This document shows positions 34,864 to 46,800 of a DNA stretch of 64,000 nucleotides, in pieces. Position 1 is the stretch's first letter; each line of letters opens with the position of its first letter. A model generated the notes under the pieces. It saw nothing but the letters and a program-made list of their open reading frames with translations, ran no database searches and was not told where the DNA came from. Origin of the DNA: Actinostola sp. cb2023 (Eukaryota > Cnidaria > Anthozoa > Actiniaria > Actinostolidae). The DNA lies in the NCBI GenBank assembly GCA_033675265.1, contig JAUJYZ010001389.1, positions 1-64,000 on the forward strand, in the 5' to 3' direction. A program made the translations under genes and the position numbers.

Positions 34864-36207
34864 TTAATTGACAGTCAAAACATCTCCCGCCATTTCCATG
34901 ATCCCGTCGTAACTCAGACCATCTTTGTGTAAGTTTGCTTTGAGCCACTTGGTGCCCTTGGCAGCAACCATCTCCCATTCATCTTTTTGATCAGCAAACT
35001 TTCCAGCAAGACACGACAATGCTATGGCTGTCGCCCACAGGCTGTCCTTGCTGTCTGTGGTTAGTTGTGATGGACATGTTTGCTTCAGTTTGTCCAGGGT
35101 TACACCACAGATACTGGCCAACTGAGCAGTTAGTTGCCATGCTCCTGATGCTTTCTGGAGGGAGACAATCTCAAGACAACCTTTCTGTGGGATTGAAGAG
35201 GAATCAAATCGGTCCCGGTCCATTGACGCGTGTATTATGTCTTCAATTGTTGGGTCGTAGTAATTACTAGCTGATTCTACTGGTGCACATCCTGTAGGTG
35301 CTGGGATTGACATCGTCGACATCGCACCATACTCGATCATGCATGAATTCGGCAACTTCTCTGTTCGGCGGCCTTTCTGTGCGAGTGAAGAGGAAGCACA
35401 TCGGTCCTGGTCCATTGACTCGTCTAGGTCTTCTATTGTTGGGTCGTAGGCATTACTACCTGATCCAAATGATGATTTCAGTGCTACTGGTGCTCGGTTG
35501 GAAAGTCTGTTTGATTTCGTCGTCATCTTCTTTGTTTTGCCTTTTTTTGCACTTGATCCAAATAAGAACCCTGAGAAAGGGTTGCTGAAAGAAATTCCTT
35601 TGCTGCGACATTTCATGACCGACGTGCGTCTGGGTGCTGAAGCTCGGGAGCTCGGCCGCAGACGTTCTTCGCCGTCGAATGATAGATATAAGCAACCATC
35701 ATCTCCCTCGAATTCATCCTGGAAACTGGGTTTTGCCAAGGGCGCACAAACAGGGATGTTGCTGTCCTTGTCTACCGCTACAAACGATGTCAGCTTGGAC
35801 ACCACGTTGGCTGATTTACTTATCTTCACAATTTCTTCATTCAAAGCAGCGTTGTTGTCGTTGTCTTGTTTTTCTTGGATCAACACCTTAGCAGCGAGAC
35901 GGTGGAGAAGCAAACTGTCGTCTCCAGACTTTGAAGACAGACTTTCAAGGCTGAGCTTGTGTTGGATTTTTTCCACTTTTGCACCAGTAGCCAAGGTGGC
36001 ACTAAGTGTGATGGATCCCTTGTTGTTCGAGTCCGCTGCATTAAGCGAGTCGTCAGACACCAGTCCGTACATAATAAGGCTGTTGCCACTAAATATGGGC
36101 GGAGGTACATCCGGGATACTCTTAGCACTGCACCCTTCTGGTAGGTCCCAAGTCACTTCACAATCAAGAAGAGCTGGTTGGAGGGCATTCTTGAGAACCT
36201 TGATGAC
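34864..36207 (-). CDS. VWA5A-like exon 3 (C-terminal half)
   Basis: A 1344-bp exon after the acceptor tttttctacag, starting VIKVLKNALQPALLD and ending AGDVLTVN-stop. It has an internal duplication: YDPTIEDLDESMDQDR near 35420-35455 and YDPTIEDIIHASMDRDR near 35215-35270, each followed by a QKG segment. The lysine- and serine-rich linker between is longer than in the human protein. Confidence 0.92.
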   Translation of the reverse strand, partial: VIKVLKNALQPALLDCEVTWDLPEGCSAKSIPDVPPPIFSGNSLIMYGLVSDDSLNAADSNNKGSITLSATLATGAKVEKIQHKLSLESLSSKSGDDSLLLHRLAAKVLIQEKQDNDNNAALNEEIVKISKSANVVSKLTSFVAVDKDSNIPVCAPLAKPSFQDEFEGDDGCLYLSFDGEERLRPSSRASAPRRTSVMKCRSKGISFSNPFSGFLFGSSAKKGKTKKMTTKSNRLSNRAPVALKSSFGSGSNAYDPTIEDLDESMDQDRCASSSLAQKGRRTEKLPNSCMIEYGAMSTMSIPAPTGCAPVESASNYYDPTIEDIIHASMDRDRFDSSSIPQKGCLEIVSLQKASGAWQLTAQLASICGVTLDKLKQTCPSQLTTDSKDSLWATAIALSCLAGKFADQKDEWEMVAAKGTKWLKANLHKDGLSYDGIMEMAGDVLTVN

Positions 36208-37844
36208 CTGTAGAAAAAATAGGCGTTAATCACGTGATCAATTATTTGCCGAAGGCGGAGTGATATTTTAAAGTAGCTTAGCGACCAGGCTTCTGTCTTC
36301 TTCTTTCACGATGACAAACTTGAAACTGTTTGAGCATGAAATGTTTATTACTTTTATTCGATTTTTAAGTTTTTATAAAACAGTGACTACATCTTCAACG
36401 TCAATCCGCTACGGCATCATCATGTTTATTTGCATCCACATTGTATATTTGTAGCATGAGATTAATAGGCGACTTGCACTAAGAGGTCACGTGACCCTAA
36501 CTCCCATAAATCGAACAGCAGTGTCAAAATGAACTCCAGAAATGAAAAGAGCACCTCGAAATTAGTAAAAGGGCGAAGTTTCAGCGCATAATGTCTGACA
36601 CAGGAGAAAAATGACTGAAACAATAAAATGGATCGTTTTCTAAGATTTTGTTTGGAAAATGCATTGCATGGATGGCAAGATGCATTTTCCAAACAAAACC
36701 AGTCTTAGAAAACGATGGATTTTAGTTTTAATGTCATTCTCCTGTATCAGACATTGTGCGCTGAAACTTCGCCCTTTTACTAATTTCGAGCTGCTCTTTT
36801 CATTTCTGGATTTCATTTTGACATTGCTGTTCGATTTATGGGAGTTAGGATCACGTGACCTCTTAGTGCAAGTCTCCTATTGTTGATTAATGAACTAAGA
36901 GTAATAAAACACCTCCATAGTAACAGAGTCTAGTAAATAGGGAAGACTCCCTTTAGTACTGATCACAGGTAGCCTAGTTTTAGCAGGTGCATCTAACTAA
37001 ACACACATTAATCGAAACATTGGCGCAAGGCATCATGGATGATCATGGGATCGGGCACCGGGTCTTTAAATATAGAATATTTCTCATGAGATTCACTTTT
37101 ATCATCACTATAAGCAGAGCACATACAAACCTTTGCCCGCAACTTGTCACCAGATGCTACAAATTCAGCCATTCCTTTTCCTGCTCGTGCAACTCCTTTT
37201 ACCAGTGCAGTTGATGCCCCAGCACCAATCCCAAAGGTGAAACACCTGTGGATATAATTATCATTACTATACATCTCTCATGGATCAATATTTAAGGGGG
37301 GCTTTCCCCTTTGGGCGTTTAACCCGGGAGATGAGGGGTGGCGGCCGGGTTTGGGCGTGAAGAACTCCCATACATGAGGTAATGGGGATGCTTGTCGTGC
37401 CTATTAGGGTTTGAAATCCACGATTTGGTACTGCTTAGAGGGTCTCAGATTTCAAAGGACCATCAAGATGGTACTCTTTAGGGTCACGACTGTCAGCAAA
37501 TGAAATAATGACAGTTGCAGATTTTAATTATATTTCGACCCTCACATTTGTTTTGCGATTGAGTTTCTGAGGTGACGCAAATTAACCGCTAGATACAAAG
37601 AAACTAATATACTGATTGTTTTAGACTTGGTACCTCATAGTGGTGAAAATTATTTCATGCCACACCCACTTGAAAGAGACTTGGCTTTTAGAGGTCATTT
37701 TCAAAATGTCCAGCGAGCATCCTTGTCACTTTTGTGTGGGAGTCCTCCACAGGGGGATATATTATTAGTATTTGATTTACACTGTATACAAGCTGCTTAT
37801 TATACCAAGCTGGCTATGCCCATAAAAGTATGATTCATATTGTA

Positions 37845-37875
<31 letters not shown>

Positions 37876-40800
37876 GCCATCCCATACATGGATGAATGAA
37901 TGAATGAATGAATGAATGAAGGAATGGATGCATAAATGGATGAATGAATGAAGGAATGGATGCATGGATGAATGAATGATGGTATGGATGGATGCATGAA
38001 TAAATGAATGAAGGAATGAAGGAATGGATGCATAAATGGATGAATGAATGCATGTGAAGGAATGGATGCAAGGATGAATGAATGAAGGAATGGATGGATG
38101 CATGAATGAATGGATGAATGAAGGAATGGATGGATGCATAAATGGATGAAGGAATGAAGGAATGGATGCATGGATGAATGAATGATGGAATGGAGGGTTG
38201 TCCAATACACACGCAATGAGTCGGTCGGATCGTCATAACAGCTTGACGATCCGTCTTTCCAAATAGTCAGGTCGTGGCACTTAGAAAAAAAAACACTACG
38301 TTTTGGTGTAGGGCCCCTGTAAAATCATGACGATCGGACTCCGATCGACTCGGATCGTCACGAGCTGAGTCGATCCGTCTTTCCAAATAGTCAGGTCGTG
38401 GCATTTAGAAAAAATCCACTACGTTTTGATGTAGGGCCCCTGTAAAATCATGACGATCGGACTCCGATCGACTCGGATCGTCACGAGCTGAGTCGGCCCG
38501 TCTTTCCAAATAGTCAGGTCGTGGCACTTAGAAAAAATCCACTAGTTTTGATGTAGGGCCCTGTAAAATCATGACGATCGGACTCCGATCGACTCGGATC
38601 GTCACGAGCTGAGTCGGTATGTCTTTCCAAATAGTCAGGTCATCCACTAAGTTTTGATGTAGGGCCCCTGTAAAATCATGACGATCGGACTCCGATCGAC
38701 TCGGATCGTCACGAGCTGAGTCGGCCCGTCTTTCCAAATAGTCAGGTCGTGGCACTTAGAAAAAATCCATTACGTTTTGGTGTAGGGCCCCCAGAAACTA
38801 CAAACGTATATGCATGTCATGTATGGAGTTATTCCTAGTTCTGGTCATGTATGGATCGAGCTATTCTTCGTTCTAGTGGCACTTAGAAAAAATCCACTAC
38901 GTTTTGATGTAGGGCCCCTGTAAAATCATGACGATCGGACTCCGATCGACTCGGATCGTCACGAGCTGAGTCGGTCCGTCTTTCCAAACTGAGTCAGGTC
39001 GTGGCACTTAGAAAAAAATCCACTAAGTTTTGATGTAGGGCCCCTGTAAAATCATGACGATCGGACTCCGATCGACTCGGATCGTCACGAGCAGAGTCGG
39101 TCCGTCTTTCCAAATAGTCAGGTCGTGGCACTTAGAAAAAAAATCCACTAAGTTCCAAATAGTCAGGTCGTGGCACTTAGAAAAAAAATCCACTAAGTTT
39201 GGATGTAGGGCCCCTGTAAAATCATGACGATCGGACTCCGATCGACTCGGATCGTCACGAGCTGAGTCGGTCCGTCTTTCCAAATAGTCAGGTCGTGGCA
39301 CTTAATAAAAATCCATTACGTTTTGGTGTAGGGCCCCCAGAAACTACAAACGTATATGCATGTCATGTATGGAGTTATTCCTAGTTCTGGTCATGTATGG
39401 ATCGAGCTATTCTTCGTTCTAAAATGACTCGAAATGGAGTACTTGAATCTTACTACGGCCCGGCCCGAAGGAATCCTAGCGTATGTCATTCGTTTTCAAA
39501 GCTTTGTTGTTCTCAAAGCGCTTGTGGTTTCAGTAATAATGATGCAACGCACATATTATGTATGTTATTCCTCGTTCTAAAATGACCCGGCCGGAATTAC
39601 TTCAACTGATCACGGCCCGACGGAGTCATTACAGCTAACGCATGTTTTTGCCATTTTTAATGCACTCGGGATCAGATGTTATTTCCTGATTTCAAACTCG
39701 GAATTACTTGAATCTGATCACGGCCTGCATCAGTGACATGTCCTCGCTTTCAAAGCGCGTTGGGAGTTCAGTTATATGCTCCCGGCACGATCGAAGCAAT
39801 GGTGTTACGTTTTCAAAGCGCTGGTTAAGAAATGTTAACGTACTTTAATAATGCTTAGGCTTTCGCGTGAGTTAGACATAACGATAATAGTCTAAAATTG
39901 TTAGGACTGTTAGCGTATTATTCACTTTATCGCTTAGTGCTATCCATGGTGTTATCAATCACAGGGCGACCTCTATTTCGAATTTCAAAAAGAAATAGTA
40001 GGGTCGTCTATACGAACTAAAATAAGTCGTGTTTTATATCTAAGCCGAGAACTAATCGTATAAATGACACAAATTCCTGTGTATATTCAGGTTTTTCGCC
40101 GTTTACTCATCACACGCCGACGCAGCCCTCATTATTATTCTAAAATGTAACGCCCATTGTTATCTGTACAAATACCGGCTAACATAACGAATTACAGCTT
40201 CCTGCTAGGTACTTTGCTATCAACACTCAAGGTTATCCTAGCTAAACCCACATTAGACTATATTTTCAAAGCGATTGTTGTTTCAGTACTGGGTACTGAC
40301 GTAAAACGGCAAACGTATGTCATGATGATTATGCACTACACCACTTCACAGCCTCTCACGAACAATAGTTCCAAGTCGAGGTTGACTTGGACTTATTGCA
40401 CATATTAAAAATTATTTTTCTTAATTATGCGCAGTAAGGCCAACCTCGACTTGGACATACTACGTATTAACCGAACGCGAGGTTCGTGCGTTTTTTTTCG
40501 CACGACCGGCCTTATGACGCCATTACATAAAAAGTGAGAAAAAAACGATGGTCCATAACCCTGGCATCTCTACCCCTGGACACCAGAGGGACTTGCTTGT
40601 CTTCTTTTGTAGTCTTATATCTTTAGTACAAATAATGTCCTTGATGGCTGTGTATTTATTTGTGTAACCAAACTTAGGGTGCGTTCGATTGACTCTAATC
40701 CAGAATAGGAATACACGGAATAAACATTTGGATGCTTTTATTTCAGCACATTTAAAATTCCAAACTGTTCCTTGTAACGTTATTATGATACAACAAAGAA

Positions 40801-43800
40801 TCGTTTCATTTTACAGTGGACAAGTAGCTGCGCGACAGCGATTTAGGGATGTTATTCCGTGTATTCCTATTCTGGAATATGGTCAATCGAACGCACCCTT
40901 AAAAGCACGTTTACAAAAGGGTGTTACGAAACAGCGAAACAACGAAACAAACTAACGATGATACTATAGGGATATGATTCTATGTTCGAAGTAATACAGT
41001 TTTCAAAACACGGGATAATATGATAAATCATATTCCCTTTTGAAGATGGAACACTGTAATGGCGTCATGTTTCATACTGAGCTGTCAACAAACATGTAAA
41101 CATGATACACAGATATAGTTCAGACAAACTCGAGTCACGGAGGTTGTCTGCGTAGCTAAGGAAGGTCGGGTGTGTCTAAATAGAATAAGACTAACTATAG
41201 AGTATATTAGGCTAACAGTAATTATATTGAGTTGAAAACTGATGGCGTTTGTGGTTCGTGCGTGAATGTACCAAAAACAGTTGTGCAGTGAGATAGCCGT
41301 GTTTGACCACAAAGTGTGTGTGGGGGAAATGCTGCAGCTGACTGGCATGGCTTGTAGTCAGCCCATCAAACTCTATAACATTTCCAGTTTTCCAAAAATT
41401 ATCCTAGCTATAGTTTTTAAAGCTCTGATTCTAAAACTTGTGTTAATTGCATGCTTATTTGTTTATTTAATTTATTATTATTATTTGTGTTAAATATTTT
41501 GATTGACATTGTCACGTGACAAAACAGGGGCTTGCGCGCCGAATTTCGAGTGTCCCAAAATACCATTCAGACTTGGCTCCTCCGACCTACTCACCCATCG
41601 CCAGAAATTCCGGTCATCCTGAGCCGGAAGTCACGCAACGGTTTTCATTTGGAGGTATGACTTCGAGTGTCAGTCAAATTCGCTCCTAAACACGTTCAAG
41701 AAGGCTGCTTTAGTGAATTAAACACCATTCGACTTGAAAACAACTAGCAAACTGTATGTGTAAGGTATATTTAGAGCTCAATATTATCGAATAAATATTT
41801 TAGAAGCGAAATACTGGCTCATGTCGACGAAATCAATGAATAGCACAGGGAGCCCAAGCGCCCTCAGGCCCGGACTCGGAGAAATCAAACTAATTTCGAC
41901 GGTATGCCTGTGCTTTATCAGCTATCCCATGGATCTTTACGGCACTGAAAGATGGATGTCTGAGCTTTAGTTTGATGCCAAACATGCAGCAGTTCGGTTA
42001 AAATGTCCAAGTTTCAAGGTTCATTACTTCACAAGATGACTCTATTACAACTCCCAAAAAAGTGTAAAGTGTGAAGTCAAAAAGGAAAGGTTTATAGAGC
42101 AGTAAACCAGTTCAATTTAATGGATCTAGAAGAACTAATATGTCTATTATACAAATCCACCTGGGAAAATTTAATAAAGCAATGGATTATCTTGCAATCC
42201 GGCCAAGACTCACATCGATTGAACCGGTTGATGACCAATTTGTCAATGATTTGGTGATCATGTATGTCGCTTTGCGTGAGAATTGTAGTAGTATAGAAAA
42301 CTGAATAAAGGAAAGGTAAGGAACTTGATTTTGAATGTTATTTGTCTTTATATACGTTAGAAAGATATCGAAGAAACTATATCCACCTGGGAAAATTAGA
42401 AATATTGAACGGGTACGATTATATTTGCTATGGTTTGAACAAACATATACATTTCTTTGTAAAAATTATTCGTGAATTTGATGCTCACTTGGGTGAAACC
42501 GCTGACTGGCTGCCGATCAGGATGTCCGGAATTTCTGGCCATGCCTCACGGTGTTTCGTAACACCCTTTACAAAAACTGTACTGTGCACGTGAAAGGTTG
42601 AGATATTTACCTTCAAAAGCACACGCCCATAGTTCAAATATCAAATCAATTTAGATGTATATATGTTATCTCGTGTCATTATTATTTGCCTGTGCATTGT
42701 AGAATGAATCTGAATGCAAATAATTCAACTCGCAGCACTTCACTTTCTATTACAAAGTCCTAATAATTCATCCTGTAAATGGGTCCTCTATAAAATTTAT
42801 CTTTAAAAAAAACTATTTGATGCCTTAGTACGTCCTATTTTACTACATAACAGCGAAATATGGGGAGCATACACAAAGATGAATAGTATATCATTATGAG
42901 GTGAAGCAAATGTTATATTAGCGATGAAGAAGTCAATTCCTTTATCAAATGGGTCAGTACTAGATGGTCTTGCACTATTTAGATTTTTGAAATACGAAAA
43001 CTAGTAATGATTTAATCATTCCTTCGGATCTCTTGATTCTATTGTTGGAATTTTATTTAATAGATCGTTCTCAGTTGAAAGTATACTTTTTGTGGTCAGC
43101 TATTTTTTTGTGCTCCTTCTTTTTGCTGTGTAGTTTCCCCCTGAACATGGAATCAGTAGGGAAGCGGCGGAGAGATCCGTGAAACTATCGGATGGTGTTT
43201 GAAGAAACGACTCACAAATTCCACAAGGCTTGTTTATTGTGCTAAACTGTTTGTACAGCGATCCTGGTGCAGGACGTGTAGTTGACGAAGGCTCTAAATA
43301 GCTTCTAAGTTTAACAGCAAAGGTTCCCGTCGAATTTCTGTAAGCTTATGTGTTTACAAAAAGGGGTACTGGGGTAATAAAGCTAGTGTCACGTGACTGC
43401 GAGTAGATAGGTGTCAGTGACGTAAGGGTATTAAAATTGCAAAAAAATATATAATCGAAATCTAAGGCACGTGGGTGCCGTTACACTCTAAGAAATGTGG
43501 ATCTTCAAGTTTTCCTTACGAAGGGCGTACCAATGAGGAGACATATTGTAAGCTTCATTGGATCTCCAACGTATCCAACATTTGGTTGGTAACAATGACT
43601 CCATTTGCGTAAAACAAAGGATTGGGTAGATGATGCAAAGACCTTGGTCGTAGAAGGGAGTAACTACGCGTACGTAGGGATGGTCTGAGTGGCAGGATAT
43701 TCTGAAGCTTAGCCATCTGACATGATGTCATTATTATCATTCTGTTTGAGCTCAACTGAATTTAGTTTTAAAGGTTGATATTGCAAACAAAAATTCTGCA

Positions 43801-46800
43801 CAGCAATGGGATTGATTGTGGAATTTTGACGGTCTTTTCCTTTATTTAGTACCTTTAGTTATGTTGATTACTTCGTCAAAGTGGCGCTTAAGATTTCGTC
43901 TTATATACTTCTCCAAAGTCTATCATTACATTCGGCTACAATGGCTGCAAAATTGGTTTGCACGATTGAATAAATGACAACACGCGCAATCATGCTTTAG
44001 TGTGAAACTGAGCGTCCCCATCCCCCCATAGAAATGTTGCTAGGATGAACCCGAGTCATGAGCGCTATGCGGGATCCCGGCAAAAAACTTTGCTCCATCC
44101 AACCAACACTGCAATGCATGGGGGTATAGGGGGTTCTCCAATTACCAGGCCTTTTCCAAATAATAGCTAATGTGGAAAACTTCCTATAAAAGCAGATCGT
44201 GCCAAGTGAATAAGCCAAGTCAGAGTTTAAGGATTACCGTGATTCCTGGAACCGAATCGGGATAAAATGTGTCCGAAGTGACTTTTTCTCCCATGTCTCT
44301 TGTATTTTTGCCTAGTTTTCTAGGAGCAATTTTCATTTCTTACAATACGATTTTTGCCGAGAAAATACTCCAAGGTATGCATAAAGGTCTTCTTAATTCA
44401 ACCTCATGTGTGATTTGTTAATCAAATTCTATTTTACGATAAAAATGCCCTTCGTTATACACGTAGTCTGGACGTAGTGAAGCCGTGAGAACTATGGCCA
44501 ATCTACGGCCCCAAAACACAACTTTTTGATACTTTTTTGAGACAACTAATAGCACAAAGTGATAAACAACTCTTAATCTTTATTATTTTCTGAAAAAATT
44601 GCCAAGAATCGACACAAAGACATGATTTAAAAGCGAAATCCAAACGTTGTGAAACTGACGATCGTTCAGTTGACACAGGAAGCCCAATCCGCTTCGAGAT
44701 TGGTAAGCTTGTGGGCGATTTTAAACTACGTTTTTCAGTGGATTATCGTATTCAAATGAACATATAAGCGCTGTTAGAGTTACCTTGCAGTTGTATGTAA
44801 CTAGTAAACAGGGAAAATACTTTATTAGTACAGAAAAAGTAGTGCAAAATGCTCCTAGAAAACTCGGCAAAAATACAAGAGACATGGGAGAAAAAGTCAC
44901 TTCGGACACATTTTATCCCGATTCGGTTCCAGGAATCACGGTAATCCTTAAACTCTGACTTGGCTTATTAGCCATTTCAAAAACGAGTGGAGGACTGGGA
45001 ACGAGTTTTTAGAATTAATCTAATTAAGATAGAAGAAAGAGCATGTCAGAATTAGTAAGTTTCAGGAGTTTGATAGGGTTTGGACAAGTAGCAACTGAAC
45101 TGCAGACATTCAAAAACTGCAAAAATTACAAAGAAATGTATGGTTACGGGGGACACTTGTCCCCTGTAACATACATTTCTTTGTAATTTTTGCGATGTTT
45201 GGAAAGCTGTTACTCGTTCAATATCTAACTAAACCTATTGAAACTTTGTAAACTACCTAATTCTGATATGCTCTTTCTTGTGATGGGGTTCATTTTTTAA
45301 TTAGATGAATTCTAAAAACTCGTTCCCAGTCCTCCACTCGTTTTTGAAATGGCTAATAATTTTCCATGTTGTATCTTTCAGGAATTTTGTGATTTTCGTC
45401 AATCCGTTAACTAAAGACAAGAATTTAAAACCAATATTATTCACCATTCCTTACTACTAAGTAAACTGGAATGATGCTACTTCTCTTCTTCAATCCTACT
45501 TCCTTGATAGACATTGCAAAGTGAGAATCACTACAGACTCTACTAGTGATTGGATCGAGGTCAAAAGAGGTTGTCCGCAAGGGTCCAATCTTGGCCCACT
45601 ACTCTGAAACGTTTTCGTAATATATTACGTCGTATCCTTCGCATTATTGATTGATTGATAACTATTATCGTATATCCACATTGAATAACCAGCGCTTTTG
45701 GAAAACAGCAAATGATTTGTCAGCGCTTTGAAAACGGCGAACAAGCGCTTGGGCCGGGCCGTAAATTAAATAACCGATGGCTAGCGCTATCTCAGCGAAT
45801 ATATAATGACATACGTTAATATTTTTTAGGGCCGTGATTCATTTTAGAACGTGGAGTAATACACCACTTCACAGTTCTCACGAACAATAGTTCCAAGTCG
45901 AGTTGGCCTTACTGCGCATAAGAAAACTAGTTTTTAATATGTGCAATAAGTCCAAGTCAACCTCGACTTGGAATTATTGTTCGTGAGAGGCTGTGAAGTG
46001 GTGTAGTGCATAATCATCATAACATACGTTTGCCGTTTCACGTGATACGCAGTACTGAAACAACAATCGCTTTGGAAATATAGTCTAACGGTGGGTTTAG
46101 CTAGGATAACCTTGAGTGTTGGTAGCAAAGTACCTAGCAGGAAGCTGTAATTCGTTATGCTAGTATTTGTACAGAGAACAATGAGCGTTACATTTTAGAA
46201 TAATAACGAGGGCTGCGTCGGCGTGTGATGAGTAAACGGCGAAAACCTGTATATACACAGGAATTTGTGTCATTTATACGATTAGTTCTCGGCTTAGACA
46301 CGACTTATTTTAGTTCGTATAGACGACCCTACTATTTCTTTTTGAAATTCGAAATAGAGGTCGCCCTGTGATTGATAACACCATGGATAGCACTAAGCGA
46401 TAAAAGTGAATAATACGCTAACAGTCCTAACAATTTTAGACTATTATCGTTATGTCTAACTCACGCGAAAGCCTAAGCATTAAAGTACGTTAACATTTCT
46501 TAACCAGCGCTTTGAAAACGTAACACCATTGCTTCGATCGTATCGTGATCATACCGGCTGATCTGTACTGAACTCCTAGCTAGCGAATACAGCCGCTTGA
46601 GCGCCAAAAAGCGGCTGTATTCACAGGCTACTGAACTCCAAACGCGCTTTGAGAACAATGAAATGTCACTGACACAGGCCGTACCGTGATCAGATTCATG
46701 TAATTCCGAGTTTTAAATCAGGAAATAACATGTGATCCAGCATTATCCAGTGCATTGAAAATGGCAAAAAAAACATGCGTTAGCTGTAAGGACTCCGTCG

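Noticed and set aside
35215..35460. YDPTIED, identical to the Ras switch I motif
   Set aside because: The surrounding protein has no GTPase motifs and the segment lies in a low-complexity linker; chance match.
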